Below, one piece after another: positions 19,401 to 27,873 of a stretch of DNA of 64,000 nt (within the stretch, counting starts at the first letter, position 1; each line of letters begins with the position of its first letter). The DNA is taken from assembly GCF_900115655.1 (NCBI RefSeq), contig NZ_FOXF01000003.1, positions 79,353 to 143,352 on the forward strand. The letters run 5' to 3'. This stretch comes from Ruminobacter amylophilus. Lineage in GTDB: Bacteria > Pseudomonadota > Gammaproteobacteria > Enterobacterales > Succinivibrionaceae. A model generated the notes under the pieces. That model did no database searches. It saw only the letters and a list, made by a program, of their open reading frames with translations, and was not told the origin of the DNA. Both the position numbers and the translations under genes were made by a program.

Positions 19401-21220
19401 TACCTGTAAAGGATTCTGCCGTAAGCAGAATGGTTATGCCTTACTACCTGCATCTCGGTGATACCATGGAAGCGCAGCTTACCATAAACAACTTAAGCGG
19501 CAGGAGCGGAACCTATACCTATTCCGTAACCTGCTCCGGCGGTATAAAGTGCGACAGCAAGGGCAGTGTTTCCGCTGAAAACAACTCTCTTGCATCCGTA
19601 CCGGTTCAGATTGAAGCCACGGGGACCGAAGACGGTCACGTCAGCCTGTCCGTGAAATCAGACGGATATGATTTCGCCACCGAACGCGAAATCAAGGTGA
19701 TTAACCCTATGTCCAGAATCGCCGAAAACAGAATTGTGGTGCTCAAGGCCGGTCAGAAGGCAGACGTATCATTTGTGAATGCATACAGGGACGGTACCGA
19801 CGTTGTGGCCAAACTCGGAAAATTCCCTCTGTCTGATACCTCTGAAATGGTTAAGGACATTCTGGCTGACGACACCATGTTCGGCAACATCTACAAGCAG
19901 TCTGCCAACGGCATGACGCTTCTGAGTGTTCTCAATACCATGGAGAAGAACAGCGCGGCCGACAGCCGTGAGCTTCGTGAAATCAAGAAGAGCATCAGCG
20001 ACAGGGTATCTCTGGTAGAGTCCAGATTCGATACCTACGGTTCTCTCCTGAATGTTTCATATTCATATGAAGAATCATGCTACGCCTACGCATATGCTTC
20101 TCTCTTCCTCATTGAGGCAAACAACGCAGGCTTCGGTGTAAACAGGAATATGCTTGCCATCATCAGGAACAAGCTGTCTGATCTGCAGACCGCTGAAAGT
20201 CACAACACGGCGGCTCTGGCAATGTACGCTCTCGCCAGAATGGGGGTTAATGTAAAGACCAATGCCATCTACAGATTCGACTCTCTGGAAAACAGCAGCA
20301 ATTATCAGATTGAAGCCTTTGCGTACTATGCTGATATTTTCGGACTGTACGGAGACAGGAACAGACGTACCCGTGCTCTGGAAAAGGGAATTTCATCTCT
20401 GAACAACGTGGTCAACACCTATAATGTTACCTCAAAGAACGTACACGTGTATGACAGTGTGGATCTGTACAAGAAGCTTCTGGTTCATTTCCCTTACGTC
20501 ATCAACAACGTACGTCATGAAATTCTGGCATTAATCAGATCATCAGTCAGGGCCGGTTACTCAGAAGGTCTGGACGGACTGTACGGTTATTTAAGCGAGG
20601 ATACCTATTTTGATCCTTCATGCCAGTACCTGATTGCCGATATTTCCGGAGTTAACAGAACTCCTGCATCCACCGTCAAGCTGAAGGTTAAGGGCAATGC
20701 GGTTTCAGTTGAAAATCCGTCATCAGAAACCGCTGTTTCCACCGTCAGTGTCAACGATTACGTGGTGAAGGCTCCTGTGACCGGAGACAGTATCAGACTG
20801 ACTACTCGTTATTATGACAGTAACGGAAAGGAAATTACCGGACCTGTAACTCTCAAGGTTAACGAGGAAATTCTGGTGGTTAACGAGTTAACCTCAAAGA
20901 CCAAGTTCAGCGGTCTGATAACCGTGGAAAACAAGATTCCTGCCAATGCCGTACTGCTAAAGGTATACAGCGGTGACGATGAAAAACTGCTTAAGGGCAT
21001 AATTTCAGGAAGTCTCGGATATCAGGAAGTCTCAAAGGGCGATACCGGTTTTGTATCATCTGTCACTGCATACAATACCAATGCCATTACCGTAGCCTAC
21101 ACCATCAAGGCGGCTCACAGGGGCGTATCGGTTCCTCTGATGAACAGTGCCTATCTTGACAGAATAGGCACCAAGATGTTCGTGTCATATAACGAGAATG
21201 CTTCAATAACGGTTAAGTAA
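16487..21220 (+). CDS. Alpha-2-macroglobulin family protein, YfaS-type without thioester
   Basis: A 1577-aa periplasmic alpha-2-macroglobulin. These proteins trap proteases and are thought to protect the cell when the outer membrane is breached. It has a normal signal peptide ending AALAA near residue 25 and no lipobox. A long series of beta-sandwich macroglobulin domains includes the conserved YTDRTMVRPGEKVNYHAIVRD region near residue 380, where the second strand family begins. The complement-like helical domain (about residues 1120-1390) lacks the CxEQ thioester found in YfhM-type proteins. With its length close to E. coli YfaS (1534 aa), this points to the YfaS class. RBS GAGG lies 9 bases before the ATG. 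A strong terminator follows. pbpC, the usual partner of A2M genes, lies 1.8 kb downstream. Confidence 0.9.
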   Translation: MKLSKLTVAVTALVYSGYGAAALAADPEVLRTIDQNQTGAATTCLVMTQSMETEGNTPKVLANYVSALNKTTGRVQEVNLFTSGRNLCLSDLDFGTEYKVTLKAGLRDSSNAKLSHDTSVEFKTIDHQPSIRFQAGNIISAAEKDKKVAVESINHDKFRAVLYRISSMDLAAYTSRATSDLDYRWSTVDYIREHGTFLGTKVYKVEGGENTTVTTFVDLKDLSAKQEPGTYVLFITGTDTTECDAEGDCLDYITDHYGSMFMAKSLVISNIGMTTYQKDTGIDIAVRALNSAKPMAGARATLISSSNEVLATAVTDKNGYAHFGREAVKGVNSQKPVIVNVTKDGDFYSQDLRLMPLVLEGVRTTDTSGTDSDYNVFAYTDRTMVRPGEKVNYHAIVRDRKLKATSVKALKLMVYRPDGLLYQELTLSNPVAGAFDYDFDFDEYSQNGSWKFVLGFDKKHTLSTTSVLVDDFIPSSIEPSILRKGPVLKVGDSVIISTRFTYDAPAPGISVSGYYTIEPDNQPVDAYKDYYFGPNQRKVSELTVYGNMPELETDNTGAVTITLDSEGVSDDYAQKVKSSYGFTDPNSKVLNKKDEFKIYFKSPLVGVKTDFDKNDSMMTDFGVILADQSGNLHKGKVDYSIYKRHISYQFVYNNDSWNYLRNEHLTPVTAGSLDLKEDTSGRIRYRLESGSYVIKLNYNGLETSSDFYAGSCSDIDPKYPDRFELFADKTAYKAGETAYLEFDSSYDGFADLVVDTPDSSMTHYEIRKGHNRLPVKLSDSFVRGSYAVLSTYASAENRYLGSLRSIGVAYLEADKSADTLKISADIPQKVVPNSGVDIVVKVDNADSNTYVAASFIDQGILNINGQKAPEPEKKLYNHRYFNTDIYDPYSYIMKSVSHKGQGYGDESGDINMMAGMTLSNITDNLMSYHLPRVKVENGEAKLHYDLKDVSSTASLMVTAWSADKLGSYSVDVPVKDSAVSRMVMPYYLHLGDTMEAQLTINNLSGRSGTYTYSVTCSGGIKCDSKGSVSAENNSLASVPVQIEATGTEDGHVSLSVKSDGYDFATEREIKVINPMSRIAENRIVVLKAGQKADVSFVNAYRDGTDVVAKLGKFPLSDTSEMVKDILADDTMFGNIYKQSANGMTLLSVLNTMEKNSAADSRELREIKKSISDRVSLVESRFDTYGSLLNVSYSYEESCYAYAYASLFLIEANNAGFGVNRNMLAIIRNKLSDLQTAESHNTAALAMYALARMGVNVKTNAIYRFDSLENSSNYQIEAFAYYADIFGLYGDRNRRTRALEKGISSLNNVVNTYNVTSKNVHVYDSVDLYKKLLVHFPYVINNVRHEILALIRSSVRAGYSEGLDGLYGYLSEDTYFDPSCQYLIADISGVNRTPASTVKLKVKGNAVSVENPSSETAVSTVSVNDYVVKAPVTGDSIRLTTRYYDSNGKEITGPVTLKVNEEILVVNELTSKTKFSGLITVENKIPANAVLLKVYSGDDEKLLKGIISGSLGYQEVSKGDTGFVSSVTAYNTNAITVAYTIKAAHRGVSVPLMNSAYLDRIGTKMFVSYNENASITVK

Positions 21221-21604
21221 CTGAAGCTGTAAGAAACATAAAGCTCCGACACTTTTTATACAGGGTGTCGGAGTTTTTTTTAAGTATGAACCGTCCGTAA
21301 AGATCTCCATAAAACCCGAGATGGTTATTTCTCTTCTTCTTAAAAGCTGTCCGGCAGCCATGTAGTAACAGGATAAGCCCATTGATGCATTAAAGATGGT
21401 GATACAGATTATCGTAATGTTTTCAAAAATCGCCAGGCTCTTATCCGGGTGATGAAACAGATCATACTGAACGAAAAAGTTAATTCCCGTCAGAATCATA
21501 ATGAGGAATCCGATGGAACCGAATACTCTTCCGTAAGAACTGAAACTGTTTTTTATGGCTTCCGGAAAAATGGATAATCCTTCCCTATGGGTTATTTTAT
21601 TCAA
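21203..21604 (-). CDS. Doubtful small membrane protein ORF, possibly a decayed gene
   Basis: The minus-strand frame encodes 133 residues with two convincing hydrophobic helices (FGSIGFLIMILTGINFFV and ENITIICITIFNASMGLSCYY) and a charged loop between them, which is unusual for a chance ORF. Against it, the only full-length start is TTG at 21604 with no ribosome binding site. The last ~30 codons read through the opposing terminator and the end of the A2M gene. It may be the remnant of a membrane protein gene that has lost its ends. Confidence 0.3.
   Translation of the reverse strand: MNKITHREGLSIFPEAIKNSFSSYGRVFGSIGFLIMILTGINFFVQYDLFHHPDKSLAIFENITIICITIFNASMGLSCYYMAAGQLLRRREITISGFMEIFTDGSYLKKTPTPCIKSVGALCFLQLQLLNRY
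21244..21281 (+). terminator. Terminator of the alpha-2-macroglobulin gene
   Basis: A perfect 9-bp stem, CTCCGACAC at 21244-21252 with GTGTCGGAG at 21265-21273, is followed by eight T. It is a textbook rho-independent terminator 24 bases after the stop codon. Confidence 0.92.
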
Positions 21605-22051
21605 GGGGATTTAAATAGCTTTTGAAAAATATGATTGATATATTATTTTTTGTTTTTGTGCTAAATATAAGTACGGATGCATTATAAATGTTTCTTATAT
21701 GTCTTTCAGTAAATTAATGTCTATAACCGTATACAAAATAGTCAGACAGTATGTTATTCCGGCAGATTTATTCTGATTCTCCTGTCCGGATATCTGCTCC
21801 GCAAAAGATTAAAGAATGTTCATTTTACGGAACAATACGTGGTGAGGCAGACCGTCAGCGAGTCAGGTTGTTACGTTATTTGTGTCCCGTAATACAAGAT
21901 TTGATGACAAGTCCTTTAAAAAAAATGCATACAGCCGGATTTCTGATATGATTTTTAGACTGAAAAGATGAATGTGAATGACATATTCCTGCCGGTTTTT
22001 GGCAACAGGAAAATAAAAAAGGCGGCTGTGTCGTATTAGAGATTGGTGATT
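21605..22051. other. Intergenic region before the ion-channel/pbpC operon
   Basis: About 450 AT-rich bases. A 66-codon plus-strand ORF at 21751 has no ribosome binding site and no recognisable features, so I leave it out. The promoter for the channel-pbpC operon should be here. No strong hairpin or repeat is seen. Confidence 0.4.
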
Positions 22052-23026
22052 ATGCTAAAGAATTTTTTTTCCGGTCTGATAGACAGAAAGAATCACAGAC
22101 CGTGTGTCGGTTTTGAATATTTTATCAGTGCGGTGATTGTCCTTAATGCCTTGACAGCGGGACTTATGCTGTCTTATCCCCGGCCGGAGCTTCGTTTCTT
22201 TGATTCTCTATGCGTGGCGGTGTTCTGCGTGGAACTGGTGATAAGATTCATTGCCAGCAGATCAGTTAAGGCATATTTTACTGATCCTCTGCAGATTTTT
22301 GATATTCTGGTGGTTGTCTGCTGTCTGATTCCGGAAAACTTTGTTTCAAGCGCCAATGTGCTTGTCGGACTCAGAGTGGTAAGACTGCTGAGAATAACCA
22401 GATTCATTTCCATGAATCGTGAGATGAGCACGGTTATAAAGGTACTGCTGAAATCAGTGATGTCGCTTTACAGAGTCACGATACTGATGCTGGTGTTCGT
22501 ATATGTTTTTTCAATTATCGGTGTAGGCCTGTTCCGGATGCCTGATCCTGTCTCTGTGTCCGCTGAGGAATCCGCGGTATATGAAAGGTTTAAGGAGGAA
22601 TCCCAGAACTATTTTGTCGGAAAAAACGTGGATCCGTTCGGATCGGTTTCTGAAAGCATGTTCACTCTTTTCAAGGTGGTCACCGGTGATGACTGGAGTA
22701 ATCTGCGCAACAATCTGGTGATGGCTTCGGAACTCGGAATTGTCAGAGCTCCTTCCTGGGTGATTACCTTTTATTTTACCGCATGGTTTATATTCGGAGC
22801 GTATCTCCTGCTGAATCTGCTGGTCGGAGCCATTCTGCAGAACTATGAGGAACTGTATTCGAAAGTCAGGGCCAGAAACTCATCAGAACAGCGTGAACGT
22901 GAAATCAATGAAAAAGTGTCAGATCTTGTGGCTGAACTCGTAAGGGCGGTGGAGGACGAGAAGCTCAGTTCAGAGGAAAAAAGAGCTCTGGTACAGAAGG
23001 CTATGAATATAATTCACCGGGACTAG
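22052..23026 (+). CDS. Voltage-gated cation channel, NaChBac/BacNav-like
   Basis: A 324-aa single-domain voltage-gated channel that should assemble as a homotetramer in the inner membrane. Hydrophobic segments S1-S4 (about residues 20-120) include an S2 glutamate (E61) and an S4 helix with four arginines at every third position (R108, R111, R114, R117 in LRVVRLLRITRF). S5 and S6 (about 141-162 and 236-262) flank a pore loop with selectivity filter TGDDWSN (211-217). The usual bacterial sodium filter is TLESWS; here two aspartates replace it. A charged coiled-coil-like tail (about 266-324) fits the tetramerising C-terminal helix of this family. The ATG at 22052 is preferred over upstream TTG and GTG. 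pbpC starts 14 bases downstream, so the two genes are probably cotranscribed. Confidence 0.88.
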   Translation: MLKNFFSGLIDRKNHRPCVGFEYFISAVIVLNALTAGLMLSYPRPELRFFDSLCVAVFCVELVIRFIASRSVKAYFTDPLQIFDILVVVCCLIPENFVSSANVLVGLRVVRLLRITRFISMNREMSTVIKVLLKSVMSLYRVTILMLVFVYVFSIIGVGLFRMPDPVSVSAEESAVYERFKEESQNYFVGKNVDPFGSVSESMFTLFKVVTGDDWSNLRNNLVMASELGIVRAPSWVITFYFTAWFIFGAYLLLNLLVGAILQNYEELYSKVRARNSSEQREREINEKVSDLVAELVRAVEDEKLSSEEKRALVQKAMNIIHRD

Positions 23027-23040
23027 AACGGAGTTTGTTT

Positions 23041-25068
23041 GTGAAAGTTAGTACTGTGTTTCGCGGAAGAAGGGCGGTGTATCTGCTGCTGATAATGTCT
23101 GCCACTGTTACCGGTGCGGTACTGTTCTGTCTGAGCTGTATCAGTGAACTGGATTATTCCCTTATTGAAAAAAGATCCAGAGTCCTTTATGCCGCTGACG
23201 GTTCCATTGCCGGTTTTTCACTGTCAGAGGATAACGAGTCTTACAGATTCTATACTTCCGTAGAGGACGTAAGTCCCCTTTATATCAGAATGCTGCTTGC
23301 CAACGAGGATCGGAATTTTCACAGCCACTGCGGAGTTGACTTTCCGGCAATGGCTCGTGCACTGTGGGGCAATGTGTCCAGCGGCAGAATAACCTCCGGA
23401 GGTTCGACTCTGGCCATGCAGGTTGTAAAGAGACTCACCGGACACGAAAGAACCTATCTCAATAAACTGAAGGAAGTTGTTCAGGCCATTTACATAACTC
23501 AGAAATTCGGACGCAGGCAGGTTCTGGAGTGGTATCTTACCCTGGCTCCGTACGGGGGAAACACCGAAGGTGTCAAGGCGGCGTCACTGAGATGGTTCGG
23601 ACATCTGCCTTCAGGAATGACTCCTTCTGAAGCCGCTCTTCTTACTGCTCTTCCAAGAGCACCGGAGCATATCCGTCCGGACCGGAATCCAAAAGCCGCA
23701 GCCTACTATATCAACGAGGTTCTGAGAAATTCCCGTGACAAGGGTGTTTTCGGAGACGACGTGTGGAAGTCCACACTTGAAGATAACGTCGCCGGAAATC
23801 TCAGAAGCATTGACCAGAGTGCCATAACACTGGCATCCAGAGTCTTTTCGGAAACATCTGACAGGGAGGTTCATTCATATCTGGAACCATCCGTGCAGCA
23901 CGTGCTTCAGGATGTGTCTGAATCTTTCAGGAAAAAGCATCAGGACGGTGCGGTACTTTCCGCAGTGGTTCTGGATGCCGATACTCACAGAGTTACGGGG
24001 GTTCTCGGTTCTTCGGATCTGGGTATTACCCGTATCTGTCTGCCTTTTTCACCGAGATCTCCGGGGTCCGCACTGAAGCCTTTTGCCTACGGTCTGGCCT
24101 TTCAGGAAGGACGGTTGCATCCGCGTACCGTTCTTCATGACAATTCAAAACTGTTCGGCAGCTGGCGTCCCGATAATTTTGACAGAAGTTTTTCCGGAAA
24201 GGTAACTGCGGCAAGGGCGCTTGTAAGTTCTCTCAATCTTCCGGCTCTTGAGGTTCTTGAGCTCATAGGTCCGGGATACTTCGTGAATTCCATGAACCGC
24301 AATGAAAATCTGCTCAAGGTACGCAACAGCACGGCTGATTATTCGGTGATTCTCGGAAGTGCCGACATATCCCTGATGAATCTGGCAAGACTTTATGCCA
24401 TGCTTAACGAGGACGGTATGATGAATCCGTATGCCCTGTATGAAAATCAGAAGCTCTTTCCGGCAGTGAGATTTATGGAAAAAGACAGCGCCAGAGCCGT
24501 TTTCAATATTCTCAGGCTTACCAGAAGACCGGACAATGCCGTTACCGCTGACGAGGTCTCATACAAGACCGGAACCTCAAGCAGGTTTACGGACGCCCTT
24601 GCCATCGGCAGTCTGGAAAATCATACCGTGGCGGTTGCCATAAGATTTCCGGACAACAGAACAGGTTACTATCAGTATTCCGGCTTTAAGGATGCCGCTC
24701 CCGTTCTTTTTGAAATTCTCGGCCGTCTGCCTGCCAAAAAAATGCATCGTCCGGTGATTGAAAGTGAACTGCTTGAAATCTCTTCTCCGGAAGCTCTTTT
24801 TGAGGTGGTTGAAGAAAGAAAGCTTATTGACGACAAGGCTCTTCACATTGATTTCCCGAATGACGGGGACGTGGTGCTGGCCGATGCCGACGGCAGAGTG
24901 TTCATTCATTATACGAGCGGCACTGGAACCGTTTATCTGTCCCATGACGGTGAACAGACCGAAGACAGCTTCATTCAGGTTGAGAAAGAGGGGATTCATA
25001 CGGTAAGTATTCTTGACGGTGAAGGTCATTCAGACAGCGTCACTTTCAGAGTGCTTCTTGGAAACTGA
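23041..25068 (+). CDS. pbpC: Penicillin-binding protein 1C (peptidoglycan glycosyltransferase/transpeptidase)
   Basis: A 675-aa bifunctional class A PBP of the 1C type. After an N-terminal membrane anchor (about residues 12-35) come the GT51 motifs EDRNFHSHCGVDFPAMARA and GGSTLAMQ, then a transpeptidase domain with SALK (SxxK, in SPGSALKPF), SLN (SxN, in SSLNLPA) and KTG (YKTGTSSRFTDA). The C-terminal ~90 residues match the beta-rich PBP_C extension of PBP1C. The GTG at 23041 follows GGAG by seven bases and is preferred over TTG at 23035. PbpC genes are commonly paired with alpha-2-macroglobulin genes; here the A2M gene lies upstream with only the channel gene and a small doubtful ORF between. 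Confidence 0.95.
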   Translation: MKVSTVFRGRRAVYLLLIMSATVTGAVLFCLSCISELDYSLIEKRSRVLYAADGSIAGFSLSEDNESYRFYTSVEDVSPLYIRMLLANEDRNFHSHCGVDFPAMARALWGNVSSGRITSGGSTLAMQVVKRLTGHERTYLNKLKEVVQAIYITQKFGRRQVLEWYLTLAPYGGNTEGVKAASLRWFGHLPSGMTPSEAALLTALPRAPEHIRPDRNPKAAAYYINEVLRNSRDKGVFGDDVWKSTLEDNVAGNLRSIDQSAITLASRVFSETSDREVHSYLEPSVQHVLQDVSESFRKKHQDGAVLSAVVLDADTHRVTGVLGSSDLGITRICLPFSPRSPGSALKPFAYGLAFQEGRLHPRTVLHDNSKLFGSWRPDNFDRSFSGKVTAARALVSSLNLPALEVLELIGPGYFVNSMNRNENLLKVRNSTADYSVILGSADISLMNLARLYAMLNEDGMMNPYALYENQKLFPAVRFMEKDSARAVFNILRLTRRPDNAVTADEVSYKTGTSSRFTDALAIGSLENHTVAVAIRFPDNRTGYYQYSGFKDAAPVLFEILGRLPAKKMHRPVIESELLEISSPEALFEVVEERKLIDDKALHIDFPNDGDVVLADADGRVFIHYTSGTGTVYLSHDGEQTEDSFIQVEKEGIHTVSILDGEGHSDSVTFRVLLGN

Positions 25069-25261
25069 ACGGAAACACATTGCTTATTATCAGGTTGTGT
25101 GCAGATGTCCAAATCACTGTATCTGTGTGATTTGTGGTCAAATATATTTAAATTTTTGCACTGAGGTTGATATTAAATGCTTATTGTTGGATAAGTTGAG
25201 CTTATTATGTTTTAATAACCAACTGGTATGACAGTAAAAAAAACAGCTAGGAGTAGTGTAT

Positions 25262-25522
25262 ATGAACAGCGATCTGGTTCTTTCAGTAAAGAAAATGATT
25301 ATAGATGCTTTAAATCTCGAAGACATCACACCTGAAGATATTGATACCGATGCTCCGTTGTTCGGTGACGGTCTCGGTCTTGATTCCATTGATGCTCTGG
25401 AACTCGGTCTGGCACTGAAGAATACCTTCGGCGTCTCAATCAGTCCGGAATCAGAAAATGTCAGGGAACATTTCTACTCAGTGGCCACACTGGTCAGGTT
25501 CATCGAATCTCAGAAGAAATAG
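25262..25522 (+). CDS. Acyl carrier protein 1 (APE operon 2)
   Basis: An 86-aa acidic four-helix protein with the phosphopantetheine attachment motif DSIDALE (Ser42 from the chosen start). It starts at the ATG at 25262, eight bases after AGGAG; the GTG two codons earlier sits too close to that site. In aryl polyene pathways ACPs carry the aryl starter and the growing polyene. It is the first of two tandem ACP genes, 52 bases before the second, and begins a four-gene operon with the activating enzyme and a dehydratase. The motif makes the family certain; the pathway assignment rests on neighbours. Confidence 0.92.
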   Translation: MNSDLVLSVKKMIIDALNLEDITPEDIDTDAPLFGDGLGLDSIDALELGLALKNTFGVSISPESENVREHFYSVATLVRFIESQKK

Positions 25523-25574
25523 TTAAAGGCGGATTAACGCCTGACATATGACAACATACAAGGAGAATGCTTCA

Positions 25575-25814
25575 ATGACAGAAAATGAAGTATTTGAAGA
25601 ATTAAAAAAGATTATAGCCGACAATTTTGAAATAGATCCCGCACAGGTTACCCGTGAATCAAACATCGTTACCGATCTCGATCTTGACAGCATTGATGCC
25701 ATTGACATGGTTGCAGAACTTCAGAAGAAGGTCGGATGCCGTTTAAGCGCAGAAGATTTCAAGTCAGTGAAAACCGTCGGTGATATTGTAAAGGTTGTTG
25801 CAGACAGGATTTAA
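25575..25814 (+). CDS. Acyl carrier protein 2 (APE operon 2)
   Basis: A 79-aa ACP with the motif LDSIDAIDM (attachment Ser39). AAGGAG lies nine bases before the ATG at 25575, which I prefer to the in-frame ATG at 25548. It differs clearly from the first ACP: DLDLDSIDAIDMVAEL here against GLGLDSIDALELGLAL there. The two are therefore probably not a recent duplication but specialised carriers, for example one for starter loading and one for elongation. The gene ends seven bases before the acyl-activating enzyme gene, implying translational coupling. Confidence 0.92.
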   Translation: MTENEVFEELKKIIADNFEIDPAQVTRESNIVTDLDLDSIDAIDMVAELQKKVGCRLSAEDFKSVKTVGDIVKVVADRI

Positions 25815-25820
25815 CGTTCA

Positions 25821-27536
25821 ATGAAAACTCTTTTTTCGGTATACGCGGATTCCGGTAATCATGATCGTGTGATGTTCTTTGACGCCACCGCCGGGTTTCT
25901 CGGCAGGGATATCATCAGACTGTCCTTTATCTGCACAGAATGTCTTCGCAGATATTCCGATTATGATGATTTTGTGGTGGCAACCGACAATTCTGCCCAT
26001 ATGCTGGCACTGATGTATGCAGGCTGGGTTCTGGGAAAGAATATCGTTCAGCCGAATACGCTTCAGCCTGAAGGTTTCAGGGTATTCGATGCAAAATGCA
26101 CTCTCTGCGTGTTTTCTGAAGAAGGAATCTTCACTGATGCCGAAAATCATTTCCGGAATGAAGACGGGGCATACGGAATAAACTCTCCTGCTCTTCTGGA
26201 TCTTTCCGGTATTTTTGGAAAATACCGCAGTGAATGTCTTTGCGGTCCCCGCTATTCGTCTCCCGCCGAGGCGCCTCTAGCGTGTCAGAAAACCGAAGAA
26301 TCTGAAAAAGAGAATGATTACGAGACGGCTGCCGGCAGTGTAAGGGCCATTCTTGATGATGTTTCCTTAAGGGAAACGGTGCGTTCCTGTACTGAAACGT
26401 ATGCCGCTCCCGACGGACAGAAAAAAAACATTAAGATTTCAGATTCCGACTTCTGTCAGAGCGTTGACCGGTTTATTGCCTGTCTTTCGCCGTTCGTGAA
26501 AGACAGAAATGCAGAAGAGAAGCTTACCATTACCGGTCTCACCTCGGGTTCTACGGGACTCCCGAAAAGAGTTCCCCGCACACTTGGGGATTTCTACCGT
26601 GAAATAGAATGTGTGAGGAATTTCATTCTTCCTTCTTACGCCGACAATACCGTTGGTGCCGCCACGGTCACAAATTTCCATGCCTACGGAGTGCTGTTCC
26701 GTTTTCTGCTTCCGGTAATTTCTGAAATCCCTGTATATGTTTCCATGCTGGAGTATCAGGAACAGTTCATGAATCTTCGCGGTCTGTCCAGAAATCTGTT
26801 TCTGATATCAAATCCGGGGTTCTTCAAGAGACTCGATGATACAGTCTGTCCGGTTCGTGTCAATCTCATGATGTCCGCCGGCGGCAGACTGACGGCTCCC
26901 GTATTCAGAAAGGCGAAAGCCGTTTATGATGCGCCGCTTCTGGAAATCTACGGCAGTACCGAAACCGGAGTCATGGCCTACAGATATCCTGAAAATACCG
27001 AGGAGGAATGGCTTGTTCCGTCAGTTTCCAGAGTGGAGACTGTTGATGAAGAGGGGAACGCAGCCGGAGATACCGGACTTGTCAGAATCACCTCGGCTCA
27101 TGTTAACGGAGGTGTTCCGTATACCGGAAGTGATGTTATCAGACTTTCTGAAAATTCCTGCGGCCGACAGAGCTTTACACTTCTCGGCAGGAGTGACAGA
27201 ATCATAAAGCTTGAGGACAACAGGGTAAGTCTTGATGAACTTGAAAAGATAATTACCGCGCACGAATTCATCAGGGAATGCGCAGTAGTGAAATTTGAAC
27301 AGAAGGGACGTGAATTCATCGGAGCCATGCTGGTGCTGTCTGATACCGGCAGACGCGAACTTTCTTCAGTCACTCATGGGCGGTTCTTTATCAGACTCAG
27401 AAACGAGCTTGGCAGAGTGATGATAAAGCTTACCGTTCCAAGACGTTTCATCATAACTGACGAGCTGCCTTTAACGGACAGCCGAAAGATTGCCTATAAA
27501 AAAGTGGAGAGGGCTTTTTATCATGAATCTGCCTGA
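25821..27536 (+). CDS. AMP-forming acyl-ACP/CoA synthetase (APE operon 2)
   Basis: A 571-aa ANL-superfamily enzyme, expected to activate an aryl acid (for example 4-hydroxybenzoate-like) with ATP and load it on the ACP encoded just upstream. Motifs seen are the P-loop TSGSTGLPK (241-249), YGSTETG (377-383), and GRSDRIIKLEDNRVSLDELE near residue 455, which begins the C-terminal domain. The end carries LPLTDSRKIAYKK, where the canonical catalytic lysine region would be PxxxxGKxxR, so that end is slightly divergent. Residues 1-235 are less conserved and contain a charged stretch near 155-170. The gene overlaps the dehydratase gene by 14 bases. Confidence 0.88.
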   Translation: MKTLFSVYADSGNHDRVMFFDATAGFLGRDIIRLSFICTECLRRYSDYDDFVVATDNSAHMLALMYAGWVLGKNIVQPNTLQPEGFRVFDAKCTLCVFSEEGIFTDAENHFRNEDGAYGINSPALLDLSGIFGKYRSECLCGPRYSSPAEAPLACQKTEESEKENDYETAAGSVRAILDDVSLRETVRSCTETYAAPDGQKKNIKISDSDFCQSVDRFIACLSPFVKDRNAEEKLTITGLTSGSTGLPKRVPRTLGDFYREIECVRNFILPSYADNTVGAATVTNFHAYGVLFRFLLPVISEIPVYVSMLEYQEQFMNLRGLSRNLFLISNPGFFKRLDDTVCPVRVNLMMSAGGRLTAPVFRKAKAVYDAPLLEIYGSTETGVMAYRYPENTEEEWLVPSVSRVETVDEEGNAAGDTGLVRITSAHVNGGVPYTGSDVIRLSENSCGRQSFTLLGRSDRIIKLEDNRVSLDELEKIITAHEFIRECAVVKFEQKGREFIGAMLVLSDTGRRELSSVTHGRFFIRLRNELGRVMIKLTVPRRFIITDELPLTDSRKIAYKKVERAFYHESA

Positions 27537-27873
27537 TTTTGGAAAAAGTGAAGTTTCAGAAAATTCATTACGCATACAGGCCCGTTTTCCGGAGAAGCTT
27601 GACTGGTTCAACGGTCATTTTGAATACCGGAAAATATTTCCCGGAGTGGGACAGCTGTATGTGATTTCCCGTCTTGCCGAAAAGTTCTTCGGAATTAACC
27701 TTAACACTGACGGCGTCAGCTTTGATACCGTTAAGTACAATCATATGATTTTTCCGGAAACAGAAGCTGTTATCAGCATCAGTGTCGGGAACGGCAGTCT
27801 GAGTTTTGTCATTGCTGATGCTTCAGATGAAAGCATGATTTATTCTCAGGGAAAGATTTCTTTCGGAAAGTAG
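27523..27873 (+). CDS. Hot-dog fold 3-hydroxyacyl-ACP dehydratase (APE operon 2)
   Basis: A 116-aa single hot-dog protein resembling the dehydratase partners of aryl polyene clusters and FabZ. The segment WFNGHFEYRKIFPGVGQLY (about residues 25-43) carries the active-site histidine in GHF and the PGV turn of the FabA/FabZ family. It starts at the ATG at 27523, ten bases after GAGAGG, inside the end of the synthetase gene (14-base overlap), so translation is probably coupled. The enzyme should remove water from the 3-hydroxyacyl-ACP to make the conjugated double bonds. A second hot-dog dehydratase gene is at 43472, as expected for a pathway with paired dehydratases. Confidence 0.85.
   Translation: MNLPDFGKSEVSENSLRIQARFPEKLDWFNGHFEYRKIFPGVGQLYVISRLAEKFFGINLNTDGVSFDTVKYNHMIFPETEAVISISVGNGSLSFVIADASDESMIYSQGKISFGK

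Noticed and set aside
21751..21951. 66-codon ORF in the gap before the ion channel
   Set aside because: No ribosome binding site and no recognisable features.
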